This document shows, piece after piece, positions 8,310 to 15,100 of a stretch of 64,000 bases of DNA. The stretch lies in contig CAWCKS010000005.1 in assembly GCA_963796195.1 (NCBI GenBank), positions 186,001-250,000 on the forward strand, given 5' to 3'. The stretch comes from CAWCKS01 sp963796195. Its GTDB lineage: Bacteria; Pseudomonadota; Alphaproteobacteria; Rhizobiales; Xanthobacteraceae. Numbering within the stretch: position 1 is the first letter of the stretch; the number at the start of each line of letters is the position of its first letter. A program made the translations under genes and the position numbers. The notes below the pieces were generated by a model. It did no database searches, was not told the origin of the DNA, and was given only the letters and a program-made list of their open reading frames with translations.

Positions 8310-8960
8310 CTACCTCGCACTGACCGCCGAGATCGCCGGCTTCTGATCGCCGAGCGAAACCCAGACGTTGACATCGTACTGCGACTGCCGCTTGACGAAG
8401 CGATAGCCGGTCTCGTTCCAGAGCACGATCTCCTCGTTCTGGTTGTCGAGGATGAACTCGCCCTTGTCGCTCTTCACCGTCAGCACCGCATGACCGTCGC
8501 CGCGCTTGTCGCGCACCACCGTGATCAGCAGCGCGTCGCGCGGCCAGCCGGCGTCGATGAGCATCTTGCGCTTCTGCAGGACATAGTCCTCGCAGTCGCC
8601 ATAACCGTCGGTCGGATACGACCATTTCTCGACCAGGCCCCAGTGGTCCATGTCCGTCATGGGGCGGACGTTTTCGTTGACCCATTGATTGACGCGCGAC
8701 GAGATCGCGCCAGGCCACTTGTGTCATCACGATGTCGCGTGGCGCGTTGGTCGCGCCGCGGCAGTCGCTTGCGTTCTCGGTGCAGAAGTCGACCCAGCCG
8801 ATCGGCGCCCGGGTCTCCTGACCGACGGCTGCGAACAGCGTCGGTCGATCTGCGTCGTCTTGTCGTTTGATGCCCTGTCGCCTGCCGCCTGCGCCGCACC
8901 CGCCATCCCGATCAGGACGACGAGCGCAAGGCCTGCGCCCGCTCCACACTTCCGTACCAT
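8310..8960 (-). CDS. Transglutaminase-like cysteine proteinase (BTLCP, LapG-like), frame broken twice
   Basis: This periplasmic cysteine proteinase belongs to the family that includes LapG, which trims surface adhesins. The ATG at 8960 follows GCGGGGGG and starts a signal peptide (LALVVLIGMAGAAQAA). The catalytic Cys lies in YGDCEDYVLQKR, the His in GDGHAVLTV and the Asp in FILDNQNEEIVLW. Three frames must be joined: residues to about NDKTTQID, then PTLFAAVGQETRAPIGWVDF (shift near 8850), then VNQWVNENVRPMTD (shift near 8700-8708). The remnant at 6684-7054 reads through the second position in one frame, so that lesion is recent or artefactual. No LapD homologue is visible nearby. Confidence 0.75.
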
Positions 8961-9325
8961 TGTGACCCCCCGCTTTTCTTGTTGGGCCACACTTCGCACA
9001 AAGCCTTTGCGCCGCCGCTAAGCCGGCGCAGTACATTCAAAGCAAATGCAAGTATTGTTTTCAGAAAATTCGACGAATACTTGAATCGAATTTGAGTAAA
9101 ATTCGAACTAGTCTCATTTGATTAAAATGCGAGCTATCCGCGCGAAAACCCCCGCAAAGGTGGTCAAAAACCAAGGCTTTCTGGGAGGTTAAGCGGGACC
9201 GGTGGGCGGCCGGATCGCGGCGGTTTGCGGCGGCGGCAACAGGCTCAAGACTGCGCGAATACGTGCGGCCGCGCGGTCCGCGGCAGCACGGCGCAGATTT
9301 CAGCGAAGTTCAGGGGCTTTGGCGT
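8961..9325. promoter_or_regulatory. Intergenic region with A+T-rich promoter candidate
   Basis: The segment 9037-9140 is rich in A and T, with several GAATTTGA / AAATTCGA-type words that form short inverted repeats (AAATTCGA-CGAAT, TCGAATTTGAG, AAATTCGAAC). It lies upstream of the minus-strand proteinase gene and probably carries its promoter. The rest, up to the PilZ stop, shows nothing further. Confidence 0.35.
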
Positions 9326-9943
9326 TTACCGGGCGGTGACGCTGTCTTCGAGAGTTTCCGCCAATTGAGGGTGCGCGAACTCGATCGCGAACCCTTCTTC
9401 GAGGTGGCGGACCACATGGCCCTTCACCGTGCCGAGCAACAATTGCGAGCCGACTTCGGGCTTGAGCTCGGCGCTGACGGCTGAGCCCGACAGCGAGAGG
9501 TCGATGATCCGGCAGTTCATGACGCGGCCGTCGGCCAGCGTCAGCCGCGCGATCGGATTGCGTGGCACGACACGGTCGTGGCGGCGATCTTCCGGCAGGT
9601 TGAGGATCTTGCGGTTGGCGAGCCAGGTCAGCTGGGCTGCGAGCTTGTCGCGCTTGCGCGGCGTCGCCGACACCGTCATCGCAAAGCCGTTGTCGATGAT
9701 GCGGGTGATCCTGCCTTCGACGCGGCCGATGTGATCGAGATAGGCGACAACGCGTTCGCCGACCGCGCCAATGCCCTGCGCCAGCAGCGCGAGGCCACCC
9801 GGCGACATGTTGATCACCTGACATGGAAACTCGCGGCGATCCTGCAGCATGTAGCGGCCAAGCAGGTGAACCTTGACCCGCTGAAAGCGCCGCCGCTCTT
9901 CATTCAATGAAGCCGGAGCCGGGGATTTTTGTAACAGCGCCAT
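9326..9943 (-). CDS. Tandem PilZ-domain protein, likely c-di-GMP receptor
   Basis: The protein has 205 residues. Domain 1 has the c-di-GMP-binding RxxxR in ERRRFQRVKV (about residues 16-25) and the NxSxxG motif in INMSPGGLALL. Domain 2 (about 120-195) has IDLSLSGSAVS but only a poor arginine motif ahead of it (RHDRVVPRNPIARL), so it may be a non-binding YcgR/BcsA-type partner domain. It is cytosolic with no membrane segment. It reads the same way as the PAS_5 gene 195 bases upstream. The window also carries a GGDEF-EAL protein and LapG-like genes, so c-di-GMP control of surface behaviour is plausible but not shown. Confidence 0.85.
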   Translation of the reverse strand: MALLQKSPAPASLNEERRRFQRVKVHLLGRYMLQDRREFPCQVINMSPGGLALLAQGIGAVGERVVAYLDHIGRVEGRITRIIDNGFAMTVSATPRKRDKLAAQLTWLANRKILNLPEDRRHDRVVPRNPIARLTLADGRVMNCRIIDLSLSGSAVSAELKPEVGSQLLLGTVKGHVVRHLEEGFAIEFAHPQLAETLEDSVTAR

Positions 9944-10067
9944 TGCTTCTTGTTCGGCCCAGCCACTTCAACAACAGCTTGTCGACCTGCACGCGTCATC
10001 CCCGCGCGACCGTGCTGATCTTGCGGCACGCGTGTCAGTAGTCGGCAAAACCTTACGGCCCGCAGGG

Positions 10068-10082
10068 TTAATGCCCCGTTAG
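10068..10082. promoter_or_regulatory. Weak CtrA-like box upstream of the PilZ gene
   Basis: TTAA-TGCCCCG-TTAG has the right 7-base spacer with one mismatch in the second half. It lies about 125 bases upstream of the PilZ start. Listed because three exact boxes occur elsewhere in the window. Confidence 0.2.
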
Positions 10083-10137
10083 CAATCGCGCCCTGCGCGA
10101 ACGTTGCGCACACCCGTGCGCAGCCAGGAAAACCGCG

Positions 10138-10704
10138 CTAGCGCAGGCCCTCATAGACCATGAAGCCGCGCGCCGCGGAGAACTTGCGCAGCATGCGCTT
10201 GCCGATCGATTGCGGTCGGTGGCCGACATGACGCCAGGTGGTCAGTTCGAGCTCGCGCACCCCGCCATAATCCGGCACGGCGGGAACCGTCAGCGGCGCG
10301 AGGATGCCGGTGACGCTTGCCGGGGTGTGCGGGCGGCTTGCGAACGGCAGCAGCAGCAATTCCAGGAACAGCGGCATGCCATTGACCATGGCGGTGGCGC
10401 CGGCGACCGTACCGATCTGCTCCTCGACCACGATGCCGATGAGGTCCTCGACCTGCTTGCGGCTCGCTATCTGCCACAGCGCATCGAAGCGCTGGCCTTT
10501 GGCGTCGGAACCCAGGAGGGCGCAGAGCCGGGTTCCAGCGACACGGAAAGGGAAGCCGCTTGTGTGCTCATAAGCCAGCACAAAACTGTCGCCGAGCAGG
10601 TGGCGGATTGGTTCCGGCTCAAAGGCGGACCGCGCGGGTGCGGCCTCCGATCCACGGACTTCATCCCAATACGCAAAGAACTGTTGACTGGAGGGATGTT
10701 TCAT
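10138..10704 (-). CDS. PAS_5-family (DUF1457-like) protein
   Basis: The protein has 188 residues and is soluble. It fits the rhizobial family with one degenerate PAS domain: SSQQFFAYWDEVRG near the start, FVLAYEHTSGFPFRVAGTRL as the PAS core, then the G-x-RFDALW segment (residues 70-78) and a terminal WRHVGHRPQSIGKRMLR. No output domain is present, so it is either a small-ligand sensor acting through a partner or a regulator of unknown mechanism. Such genes are commonly near PilZ genes in Bradyrhizobium, as here. The start is the ATG at 10704, with GGAGGG 6-11 bases upstream on this strand. Confidence 0.8.
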   Translation of the reverse strand: MKHPSSQQFFAYWDEVRGSEAAPARSAFEPEPIRHLLGDSFVLAYEHTSGFPFRVAGTRLCALLGSDAKGQRFDALWQIASRKQVEDLIGIVVEEQIGTVAGATAMVNGMPLFLELLLLPFASRPHTPASVTGILAPLTVPAVPDYGGVRELELTTWRHVGHRPQSIGKRMLRKFSAARGFMVYEGLR

Positions 10705-10860
10705 TTCGACGCAAACCCGAACTCGACAAGCCGACGTGCGGCGGGACAGACGTGTGCCGTTCCGAGCCTGTCAGCCCGTCGCGGCATCTGTTGCAGGGGG
10801 AGGGTGCAGCGTCCATGCCGAACCGCCTTGCAGGAGGCGAGCGGGCGCGTCTGACTGAAA

Positions 10861-10876
10861 TTAACGTTAAATTAAC
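10861..10876. promoter_or_regulatory. CtrA-type box TTAA-N7-TTAAC
   Basis: TTAA at 10861-10864, spacer CGTTAAA, TTAAC at 10872-10876. This is the exact consensus of the alphaproteobacterial cell-cycle regulator CtrA. It sits just upstream of the candidate small RNA and 157 bases upstream of the PAS_5 start on the other strand. Confidence 0.45.
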
Positions 10877-10884
10877 TATGCGCT

Positions 10885-11012
10885 TGGGGTTCGGGCCGCG
10901 CAGCCATAGGATGCCAGCACTCCAGTTTTGCCCGGCGGGGAGGGGTGGGGGACCACTTGGCTTCGCCGCTGACAGAAGTCTCTGAAGGAGGGCCGAAAAA
11001 GCCCTCCTTTTT
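10885..11012 (+). ncRNA. Candidate small RNA ending in an intrinsic terminator
   Basis: A strong terminator on the plus strand (10987-11012) has no plus-strand gene before it: the neighbouring upstream gene reads away. A TTAACTAT word near 10872-10879 could serve as the -10 region or CtrA site. Between them lies a G-rich stretch (GGCGGGGAGGGGTGGGGGACC, split over 10935-10955). The 5' end is a guess. I could not match it to 6S, suhB or another known RNA from memory. Confidence 0.3.
10987..11012 (+). terminator. Intrinsic terminator (GGAGGGC / GCCCTCC stem, T run)
   Basis: A perfect 7-bp stem (10987-10993 with 11001-11007), loop CGAAAAA, then TTTTT. It is oriented for plus-strand transcription ending before the rhomboid gene. 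Confidence 0.8.
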
Positions 11013-11159
11013 CTTTGCTTCTTTGCCCCCTTGCCTCCATCGGGTCAGCGCCATGCGCGTTGAGCCTGATCCTTCCCTTGCACCGTCCGCCGCCGGCCCT
11101 TATTCCGATAGCACTCTCGCGACAGCCGAATCCCGGGGGTGGACAAGGCGGAAGGTCAC

Positions 11160-12026
11160 GTGAGTTCCCCGACCGAGACGACGTCACACGAGCCGATCTT
11201 TACGCTGCCGGGCGCGTTGACCGCCCTGCTGGCGGTGATGTTTGCCATCCACTTCATCCGCATGGCACTGCCGGAATCGATCGACGAGCAGGTGCTGCTG
11301 GCGTTCGCTTTCATTCCGGCGCGCTATGGCACGACGCTGTTCGCGCACTCGATCTACGACGGCATCGGTCCAAAGATCTGGACCTTCCTGACCTACGCCT
11401 TGCTCCACGCCGACTTGAGCCACATTGGCTTCAACAGCCTGTGGCTATTGCCGTTCGGCAGCGCGCTGGCGCGCCGGTTCGGCGCGCTGCGCTTCTACGG
11501 CTTCCTTGCGGTGACGGCGATTGCAGGAGCGGCGGCGCATCTCGTGACGCATGAGCGCGAGCTCGCGCCGATGATCGGCGCGTCCGCCGCGGTGTCAGGC
11601 GCGATGGCGGCGTCGATGCGCTTCGCCTTCAACAGCGGCGGCTTCCTGTCGTTTCGCCGTGGCGACGCCCAGGCCGCGGCACTCGTGCCGGCGCTGCCGC
11701 TGTTGCAGGCGCTGCGTCATCCGCGCGTGCTGGCGTTTCTTGCGGTGTGGTTCGGCATCAACATCGTGTTCGGTATCGGTTCGATATCGATCGGCACGCA
11801 GTCGGCCACTGTTGCCTGGCAAGCGCACATCGGCGGCTTCGTCGCCGGCCTCGTGCTGTTCTCGCTGTTCGATCCGATCCGCCCGACCGACGGTCGCGAT
11901 CACGGCGACGAAGCCCTCGAGGCGCAGGACCTGTTTAACTTCCGGCGTGACCCCGGCGTGACGAAGGGGCGCACATGGTGCAGCGCCACAAGCCTTGCCG
12001 ACGGCGCGGCCGCGTCTCACATTTGA
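11160..12026 (+). CDS. Rhomboid-family intramembrane serine protease
   Basis: This polytopic membrane protease cuts transmembrane segments of substrates. Visible are about six helices, the serine motif MIGASAAVSG (Ser at about residue 142 from the GTG start) and the catalytic His in WQAHIGGFVAG (about 224). The conserved H-x2-S-H-x2-FN region (HADLSHIGFNSLW) lies on the second helix. The GTG at 11160 is chosen because GGAAGG lies six bases upstream; the in-frame ATG at 11139 lacks a site. The C-terminal tail (RRDPGVTKGRTWCSAT) is polar and cytosolic. Substrates cannot be told from the sequence. Confidence 0.88.
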   Translation: MSSPTETTSHEPIFTLPGALTALLAVMFAIHFIRMALPESIDEQVLLAFAFIPARYGTTLFAHSIYDGIGPKIWTFLTYALLHADLSHIGFNSLWLLPFGSALARRFGALRFYGFLAVTAIAGAAAHLVTHERELAPMIGASAAVSGAMAASMRFAFNSGGFLSFRRGDAQAAALVPALPLLQALRHPRVLAFLAVWFGINIVFGIGSISIGTQSATVAWQAHIGGFVAGLVLFSLFDPIRPTDGRDHGDEALEAQDLFNFRRDPGVTKGRTWCSATSLADGAAASHI

Positions 12027-12085
12027 AACCAACCTGACGCTGCGCCGTTCTTCAAGGCTATGAGCTTAAGGACCGCGTTGAGGCA

Positions 12086-12105
12086 GAGCATGAAGGATCA
12101 TGCTC
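12086..12105. repeat. Short palindrome, possible solo end of the repeat family
   Basis: GAGCATGA-AGGA-TCATGCTC is a perfect 8-bp inverted repeat whose arms match the ends of copy B (GAGCATGATC). GAGCATGATC recurs just after it, near 12115. It may be a collapsed copy of the element, or a terminator for the rhomboid gene. Confidence 0.45.
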
Positions 12106-12170
12106 CAACGACCTGAGCATGATCTGGAATGCGCGGTCCTCTCGGCCTGGACAGGCTTAAGGAGGCGACC

Positions 12171-12599
12171 ATGACCGTTCGTGCCGTACTCGAATCCAAG
12201 GGCTACACCATCGTCACCGTTGATCCCCGCGCGACTGTGCGCGCGGCGGTCAAGCTTTTGTCGGAACGCCGCATTGGCGCCGTGCTTGTCATGGCGGACG
12301 GGCGAATCGCCGGCATCCTGTCGGAGCGCGACATTGTGCGCGTGCTCGGCGAGCGCGGTGCTGCGATCCTCGACGAGAAAGTCGAGGAGGTGATGACGCG
12401 CAAGGTCATTACCTGTCGTCCGTCCGACACGGTCGCGGCGATCATGGAGTCGATGACCGAAGGCAAGTTCCGCCATCTGCCCGTTGTCGACGATGGCAAG
12501 GTCGTCGGCCTCGTCTCGATCGGCGACGTCGTCAAGCGCCGCGTGATGGACATCGAGCACGAGCAGGAAGCGCTGCGCGACTACATCAAGACGGCCTGA
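12171..12599 (+). CDS. Tandem CBS-domain protein
   Basis: The protein has 142 residues, made almost wholly of two CBS motifs (about residues 8-60 and 72-127): GYTIVTVDPRATVRAAVKLL, IGAVLVMADGRIAGILSERD, then VITCRPSDTVAAIMESMTEG and HLPVVDDGKVVGLVSIGDVV. CBS pairs bind adenosyl nucleotides, and stand-alone proteins of this type regulate partner enzymes or transporters. The ATG at 12171 follows TAAGGAGGCGACC, a strong ribosome-binding site that rules out the longer in-frame start at 12129. It is convergent with the RssA-like gene, 24 bases apart. Confidence 0.92.
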   Translation: MTVRAVLESKGYTIVTVDPRATVRAAVKLLSERRIGAVLVMADGRIAGILSERDIVRVLGERGAAILDEKVEEVMTRKVITCRPSDTVAAIMESMTEGKFRHLPVVDDGKVVGLVSIGDVVKRRVMDIEHEQEALRDYIKTA

Positions 12600-12623
12600 C
12601 AAGTCCCGGATATTGCTTCGAGA

Positions 12624-13676
12624 CTACTGCGCGGCCTCACTCTCGTCGGGCCGCGCGTCGTTGGCTGCGGACGGCGCCGGCGTCGGCGCCAGAATTCCGA
12701 TCGCCTCTTCGATCGATTCGATCGCGCGCTCGGCGGCACGGCGGCCGTGCTCGATCGTCTCCGCTGCGCGATGAAAATCGAACAGGGCGACGCCGGAGAT
12801 GCGCGGCGAGATCAGGATGTCGGGCGGATCGCCGGCAAGCCGCGCGCGCGTGATCCGATCCTGCATGATGTTGAAGGCTTCCACCATCACAGTCGGGATC
12901 GCGGGCAGGCTCTGCTGGCTGCCGAAGCCGCCCTGCTTCATGGCGCGCTCGGCGGAGAAGAAGCGGCGCAATCCCTTGCGCGGCACGATGACGGGCGAGT
13001 CTTCGACCTCGAGAATCTCGGGCGGCGTGCCGAACGCGGAAATGGTGCCGCCATGGCCAAAGCTGTCGCTGTTCAGGCTGACGGCGATCACGATCTCGGC
13101 GCCGAGCGCGCGCGCTGCCGACACCGGCACCGGGTTGACCAGCGCGCCGTCGACCAGCCAGCGATCGCCGACCAGCACGGGGGTGAAGATACCGGGCAGG
13201 GCATAGGACGCACGGAGCGCGTCGACCAGCCGGCCATGGGTCAGCCAGATCTCGTGGCCGGTTTTGATCTCGGTCGCAACCGCCGCAAACTTGATCGGCA
13301 GATCGTCGATACGGGTCTTGCCCAGCGCCTCCTGCAATCGCGCCGCAAGCTTGTTGCCGGCGATCAGGCCGGAGCCGTTGAGCTGGATATCGAGATAGCC
13401 GAACACGCTGCGCGCCTGCAGGCTGCGCGCCCAGCTTTCAAAGCCGTCGAGGTGCCCGGAGACGTATGCGCCGCCGACGGCGGCGCCGATCGATGTGCCG
13501 ACCACGATGTCGGGTGCGATGCCGCGCGCCTGCAGCGCCCGGATCACGCCGATATGGGCGAAGCCGCGCGCAGCACCCCCGCCAAGCACCAGCGCGATCA
13601 ATGGCCGGCGCGTGGCACCAAGGCCTACACCGCCCGATGGCCTGGTCGGGCTATTGCCGCCGTCGACGATCGTCAA
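12624..13676 (-). CDS. Patatin-like phospholipase, RssA type
   Basis: The protein has 350 residues, a soluble or peripheral serine hydrolase with the patatin catalytic dyad. The oxyanion motif is LGGGAARGFAHIGV (residues 31-44), the nucleophile Ser62 lies in VGTSIGAAVGG and Asp176 in WLVDGALVNPVP. The order and spacing match bacterial RssA/NTE-like enzymes of about 300-350 residues. A tail rich in Ala, Pro and Glu follows the domain. This is the first of two patatin-fold genes in the window; the membrane-bound one at 22598 is not closely similar. The substrate is unknown. Confidence 0.9.
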   Translation of the reverse strand: MTIVDGGNSPTRPSGGVGLGATRRPLIALVLGGGAARGFAHIGVIRALQARGIAPDIVVGTSIGAAVGGAYVSGHLDGFESWARSLQARSVFGYLDIQLNGSGLIAGNKLAARLQEALGKTRIDDLPIKFAAVATEIKTGHEIWLTHGRLVDALRASYALPGIFTPVLVGDRWLVDGALVNPVPVSAARALGAEIVIAVSLNSDSFGHGGTISAFGTPPEILEVEDSPVIVPRKGLRRFFSAERAMKQGGFGSQQSLPAIPTVMVEAFNIMQDRITRARLAGDPPDILISPRISGVALFDFHRAAETIEHGRRAAERAIESIEEAIGILAPTPAPSAANDARPDESEAAQ

Positions 13677-13851
13677 AGGCCTGCCCTCCGAAAACTCGCG
13701 GTGACCGCCGAATTGGCTGACATCACTGCAAAAACCGCTCTTTGACAGAAAATATGACCGGTCGACGACGGATGCCAGTTCTGAATTACGATGCGGCTAA
13801 CGCGCGGTGCAAGGCTTGAATTTGCCTGCTTTTCGGTGAACAACCGCCATT

Positions 13852-14922
13852 GTGACAGTTCCGATACCAGCCCGCCGCGAGGCCGCGCAGCGTACGCGTT
13901 ACCGCGTCATCATCGCGCTTGCGATGAGTGCGATCGCGCTTTCCGCGATGCCGGCACGAGCGCAGTTGTTCGGCGATCGCCCGGCGCCGGTGCCGCCGGC
14001 CAACGTGCCGATCACCGACGCGCCGCCGGGCAGCGCGATCAGTCTTGCGCCGCCGTCCGGACCCGGAGCCGCACCTTTATCCGCGCCGCTGCCGCCGCCG
14101 ATCTCCGGTGGCAGCTCGCTCGCGCCGAATTCCACCGTGGCGACGCCGAGCACGCCGACAACCGGGCAGGCGGTGCTGGCGCTCAGCGCCCGTTACGGCA
14201 AGGATGCGCCGAATATCGCTTCGGGTTTGATCTGGCGCGTCTACGGCGACAAGCCGGACGCGACGGGTGTGTTCAAGCTCTTGCGCGAAGAGCGTTCGAC
14301 CACGCCCAACATCGTTCTCCCTGCGGGCAACTATGTCGTCCACGTCAGCCTCGGCCTTGTCAGCGCCGTGCGCGCGGTCACGTTGAAGCAGGATACGGTG
14401 CGCGAGGTGTTCGATCTGCCGGCCGGCGGCTTGCGCATCGAAGGCCGCGTCGGCACCAGCAAGATTCCGCCTGGCCAGGTGACCTTCAACATCTACAAGG
14501 GCAGCCAGTTCGAGCCGGTCGAGCGCGCGCCGATCGCGCAGAACATCGCCGCCGGCGACGTCGCCGTGATCCCGGAAGGCACTTATTATATTGTCTCGAA
14601 CTATGGTGACGGCAATTCGGTCGTGCGCTCGGACATCCGCGTGCAGGCTGGCAAGCTGACCGACGTGATCGTCACCCACCGCGCCGCGCTGATCATGCTG
14701 AAGCTGGTCAGCGAGAACGGCGGCGAGGCGCTCGCCAATACGCAATGGTCGGTGCTGACGCCGGGCGGTGACGTGATCAAGGAATCGATCGGCGCCTTTC
14801 CGCGCGTCGTGCTGGCCGAAGGCGAGTATCGCGCCGTCGCCAAGAACGAAGGCAAGGTCTACCAGCGCGACTTCAACGTCGTGAACGGCGTCGACGGCGA
14901 AGTCGAGGTCGTCGCCAAGTAA
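13852..14922 (+). CDS. Hypothetical secreted protein with Pro-rich linker
   Basis: The protein has 356 residues starting at a GTG (13852). A signal peptide (about residues 18-37, ending MPARAQ) is followed by a Pro/Ala/Ser-rich stretch (about 40-105), then a repeated beta-rich part with segments such as IASGLIWRVYGDKPD, VVHVSLGLVSAVRAVTL, GGLRIEGRVGTSKIPPG and IVSNYGDGNSVVRSDIRVQAG. These look like carboxypeptidase-regulatory or prealbumin-like folds, but I do not recognise a named family. It is probably periplasmic. The stop codon lies inside a 12-bp tandem repeat (14911-14946). Confidence 0.75.
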   Translation: MTVPIPARREAAQRTRYRVIIALAMSAIALSAMPARAQLFGDRPAPVPPANVPITDAPPGSAISLAPPSGPGAAPLSAPLPPPISGGSSLAPNSTVATPSTPTTGQAVLALSARYGKDAPNIASGLIWRVYGDKPDATGVFKLLREERSTTPNIVLPAGNYVVHVSLGLVSAVRAVTLKQDTVREVFDLPAGGLRIEGRVGTSKIPPGQVTFNIYKGSQFEPVERAPIAQNIAAGDVAVIPEGTYYIVSNYGDGNSVVRSDIRVQAGKLTDVIVTHRAALIMLKLVSENGGEALANTQWSVLTPGGDVIKESIGAFPRVVLAEGEYRAVAKNEGKVYQRDFNVVNGVDGEVEVVAK

Positions 14923-14946
14923 GTCACCAAGCAAGTCGCCAAGTAA
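14911..14946 (+). repeat. Three tandem 12-bp copies at the gene end
   Basis: GTCGCCAAGTAA, GTCACCAAGCAA, GTCGCCAAGTAA follow each other without gaps. Copies 1 and 3 contain the TAA stop; the middle copy has CAA instead. The repeat ends the coding region at 14922. Confidence 0.85.
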
Positions 14947-15041
14947 CACCTTCGATCACCGCCGCATCTGTCGTCCTGCGGTAACCATCAACTGTCTTAT
15001 TTCTGTCATAAAGCGGCGCGGCGGCTCGCGCGCGCGCTGCT

Positions 15042-15056
15042 TTTACGCGCGGTTAA
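15042..15056. promoter_or_regulatory. CtrA-like box upstream of the GGDEF-EAL gene
   Basis: TTTA-CGCGCGG-TTAA has the 7-base spacer with one mismatch in the first half-site. It lies 45 bases upstream of the start at 15101. Confidence 0.2.
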
Positions 15057-15100
15057 AGTGTCGCGGTCAGCTTGCCCCTCGCGCAGTGGGGGCAAGAAGA

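Noticed and set aside
10885..11012. 6S RNA
   Set aside because: The candidate is not next to zapA and I see no long central bubble with the expected flanking stems. It was kept as an unassigned small RNA instead.
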